This document shows, in pieces, positions 32,600-38,511 of a stretch of DNA of 45,955 nt (the stretch's first letter is position 1; each line of letters opens with the position of its first letter). The notes under the pieces are model-generated. The model saw only the letters and a list, made by a program, of their open reading frames with translations. It had not been told where the DNA came from and made no database searches. The DNA is from Candidatus Woesearchaeota archaeon. Its GTDB lineage: Archaea > Nanobdellota > Nanobdellia > Woesearchaeales > UBA10216. The stretch covers positions 1 through 45,955 of the forward strand of contig JACPIH010000033.1 in NCBI GenBank assembly GCA_016188155.1, in the 5' to 3' direction. The position numbers and the translations under genes were made by a program.

Positions 32600-32985
32600 T
32601 CCACCAAAGCCACAAAAACGGCCATAGCATAATCGCCATCATGGCTTATGCTTAAGTCGCAGCTGACTATTTTGCCTTTGCTCAGATTTTTAGCAAGCTT
32701 AACAACAGGTTTTCCAGATTTTTTATTCGCAACCTCTATGTTGAGCCAAGAACCGGCTTTTAAGCTCAGCGCTTTCATTACCGCTTCTTTCGCAGCGAAT
32801 ATGCCGGCAATGTGCAAGTCGGCATAAGCCGACTGCACAGTCCTGCCGTAGCAGGACTTGTGCTTAGCTTCAGAATCTTTCAAGCTCTTCAGTTCAGAAG
32901 GCGAAAAGACAGTGTCTCGTATTTTGCCCATAACCTTCCTGAACCTTGGCAAATAAACCAAATCAACCCCAACCCTTGCACGCAT
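32596..32985 (-). CDS. acpS: Holo-[acyl-carrier-protein] synthase with a 16-residue insertion
   Basis: 4'-phosphopantetheinyl transferase of the AcpS type, 129 aa. GVDLVYLPRFRKVM carries the metal Asp, SPSEL follows, and GIFAAKEAVMKAL is the AAKEA signature. ISHDGDYAMAVFVAL is the C-terminal strand. Between SEAKH and IAGIFAAKEA family members have only a few residues. Here 16 extra residues (43-58, KSCYGRTVQSAYADLH) are encoded by 48 nt (32812-32859) forming two hairpins. The gene directly precedes the fusion whose ACP it would modify (overlapping ATGA). Promoter: cctttaaatt and catataaaac (about 33015-33024) on the minus strand. Confidence 0.9.
   Translation of the reverse strand: MRARVGVDLVYLPRFRKVMGKIRDTVFSPSELKSLKDSEAKHKSCYGRTVQSAYADLHIAGIFAAKEAVMKALSLKAGSWLNIEVANKKSGKPVVKLAKNLSKGKIVSCDLSISHDGDYAMAVFVALVE
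32812..32863. repeat. Family 1-like double hairpin, copy D, in frame inside acpS
   Basis: GTGCAAGTCGGC-ataa-GCCGACTGCAC and GCACAGTCCTGC-cgta-GCAGGACTTGTGC share the central GCAC. Each hairpin has one bulged base at the same place as in copies A-C (AAGTC against GACT, AGTC against GACTT). The outer ends are GTGC direct repeats rather than CCC/GGG, so membership in the family is probable, not certain. Confidence 0.65.
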
Positions 32986-33083
32986 AATTTAAAGGCAAAT
33001 TTCCCCTGTTTTATATGTTTCGGTCACACGGCAGCTATGACCCCTGCAAAAGTTTAAATGCTTAGCAAGGAGGAATAGCTAAT

Positions 33084-33635
33084 ATGCACATAGCACTCCA
33101 TAAAACCGAGGTGATTGTTGACAGGCTGATACCGCCTCTCCTTGCCGGCTTGCTCGTAGTGATAGTGGGCGAGCTGTTCTTCTCGCACCAGTTTGAGTGG
33201 TACAAACACTACGCAGACTGGTTTGACGGCCTTGTCATACTTGTGTTCGCAACCGACCTCAGCTTCAAATATTCACGAATTAGGAAGCTGCCAACATTCG
33301 CAAAGAAATATTGGCTTGAAATAATAGCAACAATACCATTTTTCTTAATATTCAGACTGTTCGAGTTCTTTAAGCTGTCAGACCTATTGGAAACAAGTCA
33401 GGCTTTTGCGCACGAAGGGGTTGTTGCAGAAAGGATTGAGAAAGAAGCAGCAGTAATCGTCAAGGAAGCCGCAAGAGCAGGAGAGGTAAGCAGGACCGCA
33501 AGGATGCTGAACGCGTTCAGAGCGATAAGCAGATTCCCGAGATTCATCAAGGCAATGCCTTTCTTTGAAAAGCCCACCGGGCAGCACCACTGGCACGAGA
33601 AAATTCGCAGTGGAAAATCGCAGCAACAGCGCTAA
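33084..33635 (+). CDS. Membrane protein resembling part of a voltage-sensor/ion-channel fold
   Basis: 183 aa. Three predicted transmembrane helices (about 15-35, 46-64, 76-96), then a charged, helical, Ala/Glu/Lys-rich cytoplasmic tail. WFDGLVILVFATDLSFKYSRIRK and KKYWLEIIATIPFFLIFRLFEF look like the S2-S3 region of voltage-gated channels, but no pore helix is present. ATG 33084 has both a TATA-like aagtttaaat (about 33048-33057) and a Shine-Dalgarno aaggagg. Role unknown; membrane location confident. Confidence 0.65.
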   Translation: MHIALHKTEVIVDRLIPPLLAGLLVVIVGELFFSHQFEWYKHYADWFDGLVILVFATDLSFKYSRIRKLPTFAKKYWLEIIATIPFFLIFRLFEFFKLSDLLETSQAFAHEGVVAERIEKEAAVIVKEAARAGEVSRTARMLNAFRAISRFPRFIKAMPFFEKPTGQHHWHEKIRSGKSQQQR

Positions 33636-33678
33636 TGCCTTCTTCGAATAGCAGCCGCAACAACCGTCATAGCAACAA

Positions 33679-33690
33679 CTTTAAATAAGC
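33679..33690 (+). promoter_or_regulatory. TATA box for tRNA-Arg
   Basis: actttaaataag lies about 25-30 nt upstream of the tRNA 5' end at 33713. Confidence 0.55.
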
Positions 33691-33712
33691 CCTGAGAGAA
33701 CTCTGTTGTTAA

Positions 33713-33846
33713 GGACCTGTAGCTCAGCTTGGACAGAGCGACAGCCTTCTAATGACCTTTTATTCGCTTGCGAGCGAACAAAAGCTCAACCAAAAGCCGG
33801 GAAGAAGGAAAGCTGAAGGTCGTGGGTTCAAATCCCATCAGGTCCG
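33713..33846 (+). tRNA. tRNA-Arg (anticodon UCU) with intron
   Basis: Acceptor GGACCTG/CAGGTCC with discriminator G, D-arm GCTC/GAGC, anticodon loop CTTCTAA, T-arm GTGGG-TTCAAAT-CCCAT. A 60-nt intron (about 33752-33811, ends uncertain by 1 nt) lies at the canonical 37/38 site. Flanking CCTTCT and AGAAGG can form the central helix of a bulge-helix-bulge splice site. The anticodon stem has one mismatch at 27-43. CCA is not encoded. The intron carries a family 2 element. Homology to archaeal tRNA-Arg(UCU) is clear from the exons. Confidence 0.9.
33754..33798 (+). repeat. Family 2 hairpin element in tRNA-Arg intron
   Basis: GACCTTTT, an 18-nt insert that itself folds (TTCGC/GCGAA), then AAAAGCTCAACCAAAAGC. 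Matches the arrangement in the tRNA-Ala intron and the candidate ncRNA. Confidence 0.6.
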
Positions 33847-33849
33847 CTC

Positions 33850-33882
33850 GACCTTTTTAAGAAAAAGGTCGATCAAAAAACG
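33850..33882 (+). repeat. Family 2 hairpin element downstream of tRNA-Arg
   Basis: GACCTTTTT-aag-AAAAAGGTC then GATCAAAAAACG. It starts exactly 3 nt (ctc) after the discriminator base of tRNA-Arg, in the sense orientation. Confidence 0.75.
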
Positions 33883-33897
33883 CGTTGATTATAACGT

Positions 33898-33930
33898 AGT
33901 TTTTGGATCAACCCTTTTCGGAAAAGGGTT
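33898..33930 (-). repeat. Family 2 hairpin element abutting tRNA-Cys
   Basis: On the minus strand AACCCTTTT-ccg-AAAAGGGTT then GATCCAAAAACT. It ends at the base before the tRNA-Cys 5' end and is inverted relative to the copy at 33850. Confidence 0.75.
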
Positions 33931-34003
33931 GCACACGTAGCCAAGCGGCCAAGGCGATCGCCTGCAGAGCGATTATTCGGGGGTTCGAGTCCCCCCGTGT
34001 GCT
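33931..34003 (+). tRNA. tRNA-Cys (anticodon GCA)
   Basis: Acceptor GCACACG/CGTGTGC with discriminator U73, expected for cysteine. Anticodon arm ATCGC-CTGCAGA-GCGAT gives GCA, and T-arm GGGGG-TTCGAGT-CCCCC. No intron, CCA not encoded. T-rich sequence follows. Confidence 0.93.
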
Positions 34004-34007
34004 CTTT

Positions 34008-34172
34008 TCACTTCTTTTTTGCAAGTTTAGGAATAATTTTGTAAGCCGTGATTGCCGCAATTATCGTTACAACCCAGAAAGCAGCTGGCTTTATTATCCT
34101 GAATACAAGACCGAGAAAGTTTGCAATGACCACAGCTGCCAAAATCAAACTGAGAGCCTTTGGAAGATTCAT
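34008..34172 (-). CDS. 54-aa membrane protein
   Basis: Small reading frame of 54 aa with two hydrophobic helices (about residues 7-24 and 29-44: LSLILAAVVIANFLGLVF, FWVVTIIAAITAY) and a basic tail LAKKK. The start overlaps the upstream MazG-like stop by 4 nt (ATGA), strong evidence for coupled translation. No family recognised. Confidence 0.6.
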   Translation of the reverse strand: MNLPKALSLILAAVVIANFLGLVFRIIKPAAFWVVTIIAAITAYKIIPKLAKKK

Positions 34173-34546
34173 TGCCGCTTCTTCTCCTTTTCCTTAGCCT
34201 TCGCCTCGCTCCAAACCCTTTTCTCTTCCTCAAGCGTTACCTTCCTGCCTGTGACGAGAAAGGGCTTTCTCCGCTTCATCTTCTCAAGAACGCTTCGGAT
34301 TGAGTCCTCAGGCTTAAACCAGCCATGTTTCTCGGCTATGAGCATGACCATAAGCGTATCCCAAAACAGGTCACCAAGCTCTGCCTTCAGGCCCTCACTA
34401 TCGCCATTGCCAACAGCTTCCTGCACTTCATCGGCTTCAGAAGCAAGATGAGCAGAATAGCTCTTTACAGTCTGCATGTTAGCCCAAGGCGACTCGGCAA
34501 GGGCCTTCCTTGCAAGCTTCACAAACTCCTCAAATTCTTTTTCCAT
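34169..34546 (-). CDS. MazG-like nucleotide pyrophosphohydrolase
   Basis: 125-aa all-alpha NTP-PPase fold. The metal-binding E-x2-E...E-x2-D pattern is visible in SEADEVQEAVGNGDSEGLKAELGDLFWDTL given as SEADEVQEAV and AELGDLFWDTLMVML. The C-terminal 40 residues are charged and helical. Probably removes non-canonical or excess NTPs. First gene of a two-gene unit with the small membrane protein. Confidence 0.85.
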   Translation of the reverse strand: MEKEFEEFVKLARKALAESPWANMQTVKSYSAHLASEADEVQEAVGNGDSEGLKAELGDLFWDTLMVMLIAEKHGWFKPEDSIRSVLEKMKRRKPFLVTGRKVTLEEEKRVWSEAKAKEKEKKRQ

Positions 34547-34570
34547 CTTTCTTTGTTTTTGCTGTCTGGT

Positions 34571-34604
34571 AGTTTTTCGATCAACCCTTTTTAGAAAAAG
34601 GGTT
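34571..34604 (-). repeat. Family 2 hairpin element downstream of tRNA-Ala
   Basis: On the minus strand AACCCTTTTT-cta-AAAAAGGGTT then GATCGAAAAACT. It starts exactly 3 nt (ttc) after the tRNA-Ala discriminator. Confidence 0.75.
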
Positions 34605-34607
34605 GAA

Positions 34608-34732
34608 TGGACTCGGCGGGAATCGAACCCGCAGCCTCCACCTTTTAAGGACTTTTTGGTCGAGCTTTTTGGTGAGCTTGCGAACTAAAAAGGTCGTGCG
34701 AAGGTGGCGTCATGCCGTTAGACCACGAGCCC
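34608..34732 (-). tRNA. tRNA-Ala (anticodon CGC) with intron
   Basis: Acceptor GGGCTCG/CGAGTCC contains the G3-U70 alanine identity pair, discriminator A. Anticodon stem CCACC/GGTGG encloses TTCGCA-A, giving CGC. T-arm GCGGG-TTCGATT-CCCGC. A 53-nt intron (about 34644-34696) is at position 37/38. A TATA-like gtattttaaagc lies about 30-40 nt upstream (34763-34774). The intron contains a family 2 motif. Confidence 0.88.
34649..34695 (-). repeat. Family 2 hairpin element in tRNA-Ala intron
   Basis: On the minus strand GACCTTTTT, a 16-nt loop, then AAAAAGCTCGACCAAAAAGTCC. Same order and orientation relative to transcription as the tRNA-Arg intron. Confidence 0.6.
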
Positions 34733-34826
34733 AACTGAGAATAGGAGATTTCTGGCAGCTTTAAAATACTTATGCTGCTATCCCTAAATAATAAACTGAA
34801 AATAATAAACTAAAAACGCAATAGAA

Positions 34827-35000
34827 TCAGCTTGCCATGTAAAGGGTGTTGACCTTTTTGCCGTTTGTGTGCTCAAGCTCCTTCGCATCAGCTTGTCCGC
34901 CAATGAACAACTCGTCAGAGTCAGCGTTTCCCTCAGTGTAATCATCGTAGTCCTCAACGGGCTCGTGCTTCTCAACAGGCAAGAATCGTTCGTCTTTCAT
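34827..35000 (-). CDS. 57-aa acidic small protein
   Basis: Starts at ATG 35000, 6 nt after the RBS GGTGAT; a GTG at 35012 would overlap that RBS. The sequence MKDERFLPVEKHEPVEDYDD and the following part are acidic and unstructured, with DELFIGGQAD near the middle. No family recognised. It follows S17e on the same strand after a 224-nt gap. Confidence 0.6.
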   Translation of the reverse strand: MKDERFLPVEKHEPVEDYDDYTEGNADSDELFIGGQADAKELEHTNGKKVNTLYMAS

Positions 35001-35224
35001 AAAATCAATCACCTTTTTCTCATAATTTTTGTTATAAATGCTGTTAGAGGTTGTTTATATCCTTTTCGCCAATACATTTTTGCAAATAATGATTTTGAAA
35101 CTTGTTTTTTTCAGAAATCAGCGATAATGCAGCCACTTTTTGATACTTGTGATTATAAACTTTATAAAATATATAGCATCTTTCTTGTAATGTCTGGAAA
35201 ATTTGGAAGAATTTGTCTGACTGA
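35001..35224. other. Intergenic 224 nt
   Basis: AT-rich. On the minus strand, TATA-like atataaac (about 35055-35062) and atttataac (about 35031-35039) may drive the small acidic gene. A plus-strand open frame across it has no ribosome-binding site or recognisable product. I see no RNA structure or repeat. Confidence 0.4.
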
Positions 35225-35425
35225 TTAAATGCTCTTTGCCTTTCTTACCCTCACGAGCCTTGTGAGATAGCCTGCTATGGTGTTTCGCAGCTTTGTAGAA
35301 TAAACAGAAACAAGCTTGTTGACCAGTTCCTTATTTGCTGTGAAGTCCTCAGTGAACTGGCCCGTGTATCTTGCCATAAGCTGCTCGGTGGTCCTCTTGA
35401 TAAGCTGAGTTTTTATCCTGCCCAT
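35225..35425 (-). CDS. rps17e: 30S ribosomal protein S17e
   Basis: 66-aa archaeal/eukaryotic-type ribosomal protein. MGRIKTQLIKRTTEQLMARY, FTANKELVNKLV, KLRNTIAGYLTRLVRV match S17e throughout. Starts 6 nt after the L11 stop, so it belongs to the Spt5-L11 transcription unit. This position, normally taken by L1/L10/L12 in many archaea, is unusual. Confidence 0.95.
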   Translation of the reverse strand: MGRIKTQLIKRTTEQLMARYTGQFTEDFTANKELVNKLVSVYSTKLRNTIAGYLTRLVRVRKAKSI

Positions 35426-35431
35426 TCAAAC

Positions 35432-36217
35432 TCACTTCTTCCCCTTTTCTTCCTTCTTTGCAGCAGCTGCACCTGCACCTGGAGCGGCAGGCTTACCCGC
35501 TTCAGCGCCGGGAGCAGCAGCTGTTGTAGCTGGAAGCAGCTCATCAATGATCTTAGTAGGTATGGCAGCCTCAACAAGCTTCGCCTTTATCTCGCCACGA
35601 GCCTTGCCGGCCATCGCGTCAATAATTGCCTTGGCCCTGGCAAGGAACTCTTCCCTTCTCTTTTCAATCTCCTCAGCGAGCTTCTTCCTTTCGGCATCGA
35701 GCTCCTTGAGCTCCTCTGCCGTAAGCTCTGTCTTTTCAGACCTTATCTCATCAGCGAAAGCACCATCGTTAACCATTTTGATGGCTTCAACAGCGGGCTT
35801 TCCCTCAACAAGGATTCCCATGGAATTGCACGTTCCAATAATCTCCTTAATCTTTGACGTGAGCCCCTTGCCGAGAAGCTGCCCTTCCTTCATCTTTGCA
35901 ACCTTGATTATCTGCTCAATCCTTAAATCAGCGACCTTATCCATGAGTGGGTTGCTTGAGCCCTTCTCAATGCCGGCTTCTTTTTTGATGAGAGCGCTTG
36001 CCGGAGGCGTTCCGATGCTCACATTAAACGCCTTTGTGGCTGTATCGACAGAAACCTTGACAGGAACCTGCATTCCCTGAAACAATGCGGTCTTCTTGTT
36101 AATCTCGGAAACAACCTGGCCCACATTGATGCCCAATGGCCCTAAGGCTGGCCCGAGCGGAGGTGCTGCACTGGCTTTTCCTCCTTCAACAAGCGCTTCA
36201 ACGGTCTGAGTTGGCAT
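35432..36217 (-). CDS. rpl11: 50S ribosomal protein L11 with long C-terminal extension
   Basis: Core L11 occupies residues 1 to about 160: VEALVEGGKASAAPPLGPALG, GINVGQVVSEIN, PVKVSVD, GTPPASALIKKEAG, MGILVEGK. The protein is 261 aa, about 100 longer than usual. The extra part is a charged coiled coil (about 165-205, KELDAERKKLAEEIEKRREE), a short helical segment, and an Ala/Pro/Gly tail ending in KKEEKGKK. The tail recalls the hinge of the P1/L12 stalk protein. L11 forms the base of the GTPase-associated centre, so the extension would sit near the stalk. Confidence 0.95.
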   Translation of the reverse strand: MPTQTVEALVEGGKASAAPPLGPALGPLGINVGQVVSEINKKTALFQGMQVPVKVSVDTATKAFNVSIGTPPASALIKKEAGIEKGSSNPLMDKVADLRIEQIIKVAKMKEGQLLGKGLTSKIKEIIGTCNSMGILVEGKPAVEAIKMVNDGAFADEIRSEKTELTAEELKELDAERKKLAEEIEKRREEFLARAKAIIDAMAGKARGEIKAKLVEAAIPTKIIDELLPATTAAAPGAEAGKPAAPGAGAAAAKKEEKGKK

Positions 36218-36271
36218 AAGAATTCGGAACAGGCAGGGGCTTTAAATAGGTTTCTGTCAGCCAGGCGGTGT

Positions 36272-36925
36272 TCATTCCTCCTGGTGCTTGGCTGCCTCGC
36301 CTTCCTCTGATTCCCTTCTGATTACCTTGACAGCGTCGAGCTTCAGGGTGATGGGTATTGGAACAGCTGACTCCAGAAGCTCAACAACAATCTCTTCCTT
36401 GGTCTTGTCAATCCTTGTGACCTTGGCTTGCGAGTGCTTGAAAGCAGCGCCGCTTATAATCTCGACAATGTCACCCTTCTGGATATTGACCTCGACCTTC
36501 TTTGAAGGCTCAAGCATGTGCTCAATCTCCTCATAAGCGACTTCCTTGTCAAGAAGGCCGCGGGCATACGGAATTCTGAATGCTGCCTGCTCGGCATCCT
36601 GCCTGTTCTTGGCTTCCATAAAGATGTAGCCACGCATCCCGTGGGGATGAATAAGCGAGTAGACCTCAAGCTTTTTTTTCTTGGCGTTTGATGATATGAA
36701 GTCCATCACCTGCTCTTCCCTGTTTGCAGTGGTGCGAAGTGCAAATATTGGGGACCTCTCCTCAGGTGCAGCCTGCACCCCAGCCTTCCCAGTGGATTTC
36801 TCAGAGGCTTTTGGCTCTGCTTCCTTCTTGGGAGCTTCGCCAAACACGTTTTCGGTGTCGTTGAGGTTAAGCTCGAGCTCGTCCTCCTTCCCTTCCTTAT
36901 TAGCCATATCGTTGCCGCCAGCCAT
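36272..36925 (-). CDS. spt5: Transcription elongation factor Spt5 (archaeal NusG)
   Basis: 217 aa. About 58 N-terminal residues are an acidic/disordered extension, then the NGN domain (PIFALRTTANREEQVMDFIS, GMRGYIFMEAKNRQDAEQA), followed by the KOW domain (IQKGDIVEIISGAAFKHSQAKVTRID). It binds RNA polymerase clamp with Spt4 and supports processivity. The extension is unusual compared with the ~150-aa norm. Sits between SecE and L11 as in other archaea. Confidence 0.95.
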   Translation of the reverse strand: MAGGNDMANKEGKEDELELNLNDTENVFGEAPKKEAEPKASEKSTGKAGVQAAPEERSPIFALRTTANREEQVMDFISSNAKKKKLEVYSLIHPHGMRGYIFMEAKNRQDAEQAAFRIPYARGLLDKEVAYEEIEHMLEPSKKVEVNIQKGDIVEIISGAAFKHSQAKVTRIDKTKEEIVVELLESAVPIPITLKLDAVKVIRRESEEGEAAKHQEE

Positions 36926-36965
36926 TTTTCAACTTCCCACATTCGTTATTTAATCACTTGTTGAC

Positions 36966-37154
36966 TTATTGCTGAAAAACCAGCCTGTTGACAATGTGCA
37001 ATACAAAGCCGATGATGCCTATGAAGGCAATGCCGATGCCCGAAACCTTGACAACAGTCATAAGCTCTGCTTTCGTTGGCTTCTTAGTTACAGTCAAAAC
37101 CCTCTTGCATTCCCACGCGAAACTTTTAAGCTTTATGAAAATGCCCATAACCAT
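36966..37154 (-). CDS. secE: Preprotein translocase subunit SecE (Sec61 gamma)
   Basis: 62 aa. Amphipathic helix with FAWECKRVLTVTKKPTKAEL, then one transmembrane helix (about 36-58). This is the single-TM archaeal SecE. Upstream neighbours normally include ftsZ; here a VapBC pair and a family 1 palindrome lie in between. Confidence 0.93.
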   Translation of the reverse strand: MVMGIFIKLKSFAWECKRVLTVTKKPTKAELMTVVKVSGIGIAFIGIIGFVLHIVNRLVFQQ

Positions 37155-37207
37155 TTTGCTGCCTCTTTAACCCCCTAACTAACCGCCATTTTAACGCCTG
37201 ACTTAAA

Positions 37208-37253
37208 CCCAAATCGGCTTTGCCGATTGGGCCCAGTCGGCTCCCGACTTGGG
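37208..37253. repeat. Family 1 nested palindrome, copy C (46 nt)
   Basis: CCCAAATCGGC-ttt-GCCGATTGGG then CCCAGTCGG-ctc-CCGACTTGGG, located in the gap upstream of secE. Compared with A and B the stem changes are compensatory (AATCGGC pairs with GCCGATT; AGTCGG pairs with CCGACT). Confidence 0.88.
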
Positions 37254-37337
37254 AAACATATCTAAAATTCGCCTTAACAACCCAGAATAGCTGCTCGTTT
37301 TTAAAGCTTGCGGTTTTCTATTTTTAATTGATAACAA

Positions 37338-37380
37338 GATTTAAATATTTGTTCTACTTAAAGTAGTAAAAAATACTACC
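37338..37380 (+). promoter_or_regulatory. TATA box and operator candidates of the second VapBC pair
   Basis: A TATA-like agatttaaatatt (about 37338-37350) is followed by CTACTT-a-AAGTAG (37354-37366), overlapping GTAGTA-N5-TACTAC (37363-37379). Nested inverted repeats just upstream of the ATG suit an autorepressing antitoxin. Confidence 0.55.
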
Positions 37381-37394
37381 AAAGGTGGTAAAAG

Positions 37395-37670
37395 ATGCTA
37401 AAGACTGTAAAAATACCTGAAGAGGCGTACAAAGATGCGAAGAGGCTAGGAAAAGTGCTGGAGGAAGAAAAGGCTATTGCCGGGGTTTACAATGTTACAC
37501 TCTCAGCTGCTGTTAGTTTCGCCCTAAACAGAACGCTTGAAGAACTGGAAAAAAGGAGAAGGTTCAGGTCTGCTGCTGGCGGCTGGAAGGATGTTGACAC
37601 TGATAAGATGATAAAAGAAATTTACGAAGGTAGAAAAACCGGCACAAAATGGGACATAAGCTTTGATTAA
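37395..37670 (+). CDS. Antitoxin of a VapBC-type pair
   Basis: 91 aa. LKTVKIPEEAYKDAKRLGK and LSAAVSFALNRTLEEL look like a ribbon-helix-helix DNA-binding domain; the C-terminal part (GGWKDVDTDKMIKEIYEGR) is the usual toxin-wrapping segment. 12 nt before the PIN gene. Exact antitoxin family not certain. Confidence 0.8.
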   Translation: MLKTVKIPEEAYKDAKRLGKVLEEEKAIAGVYNVTLSAAVSFALNRTLEELEKRRRFRSAAGGWKDVDTDKMIKEIYEGRKTGTKWDISFD

Positions 37671-37682
37671 TGGTGAGTTCAG

Positions 37683-38069
37683 GTGTACATTGTTGATACA
37701 GATGCTTCGATAGAGTATATGAAAGGCAACCCAACTGCCATCAGTTTGCTGAACTCACTTGAAAACCTCCATCTTACAACAATGACGATAGGAGAACTTT
37801 TTTTTGGAGCTTATAATTCTGAAAAGCCCTCCAAATTCCTGCCCGTATTAGGAGATTACATCCAAAGGTTCAGCTATCTTAGCATGCAGCTATGGGACTC
37901 TGTAAAGTTCGGGAAAATAAAGGCGGCATTGAGGAGAAAAGGTGCTATAATAGGAGATCCTGACATAATAAATGCATCAATAGCCTTATCATACGATTTT
38001 ACTCTTATAACAAGAAACGTAAAGCATTATGAGAGAATAAAGGGGCTAAGAATACTAAAATTGCAGTAA
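37683..38069 (+). CDS. vapC: VapC-family PIN-domain toxin
   Basis: 128 aa with GTG start at 37683. MYIVDTDASIEYMKGN (first Asp), TMTIGELFFGAY (Glu), IIGDPDIINASIALSYDFTLITRNVKHYERI given as IIGDPDIINASIA and LITRNVKHY (Asp pair and the conserved T-R-N). It is inserted, on the opposite strand, between ftsZ and secE, which are usually adjacent in archaea. Confidence 0.88.
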   Translation: MYIVDTDASIEYMKGNPTAISLLNSLENLHLTTMTIGELFFGAYNSEKPSKFLPVLGDYIQRFSYLSMQLWDSVKFGKIKAALRRKGAIIGDPDIINASIALSYDFTLITRNVKHYERIKGLRILKLQ

Positions 38070-38071
38070 GA

Positions 38072-38455
38072 TTAATCCACGAACTCTATGCCGAGCTCGG
38101 ACTCCATCTCCTTCTTTATCTGTGGGATTTTCCTGTGGCCGAGGATTTGGGCTGACTTGACGCCTGTGACTATCAGCATTGCCCTGACTGTCCTGGCAAG
38201 GTCCTCGTAAATCTGCGCGCCCCAGATGACCTTTGCATTTTCATCAAGCTTCTGGCTCACTGTCTCAACAACCTTCCTTGCCTCTTCCAATGTCATGTCC
38301 GGTCCTCCGGATATGTTTATCAGGGCACCAGAGGCTCCAGAGGTGTCAACATCAAGCAAAGGGTTGTTTATTGCCTTCTCAACCGCCTCAACAGCCCTGT
38401 TCTCCGAATCAGACTCGCCAACGCCAATCAGCGCAACACCGCCGCCGCCCATCAC
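38072..38455 (-). CDS. ftsZ: FtsZ C-terminal part (of a frameshifted gene)
   Basis: Continues FtsZ from the T7-loop region: [18 protein letters not shown] is encoded in this frame just before 38455, and then [55 protein letters not shown]. The visible ATG at 38455 is inside the protein, not a real start. If fused to the N-terminal part the protein would be of normal length, with 8 residues of helix H7 missing. Confidence 0.85.
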   Translation of the reverse strand: MMGGGGVALIGVGESDSENRAVEAVEKAINNPLLDVDTSGASGALINISGGPDMTLEEARKVVETVSQKLDENAKVIWGAQIYEDLARTVRAMLIVTGVKSAQILGHRKIPQIKKEMESELGIEFVD

Positions 38456-38511
38456 AGTGCGAATGTCGGCAAAGTCAAGGTTAATCAGGCCAGGCTTTGT
38501 GACCAGCTCAG

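Noticed and set aside
34850-34862. GACCTTTTT inside the acidic small gene as another family 2 copy
   Set aside because: There is no matching AAAAAGG arm or tail nearby; it is ordinary coding sequence (Lys-Lys-Val).
34869-35228. 119-aa open frame on the plus strand
   Set aside because: Antisense to the small acidic gene with its own RBS, and composition is like translated AT-rich intergenic DNA.
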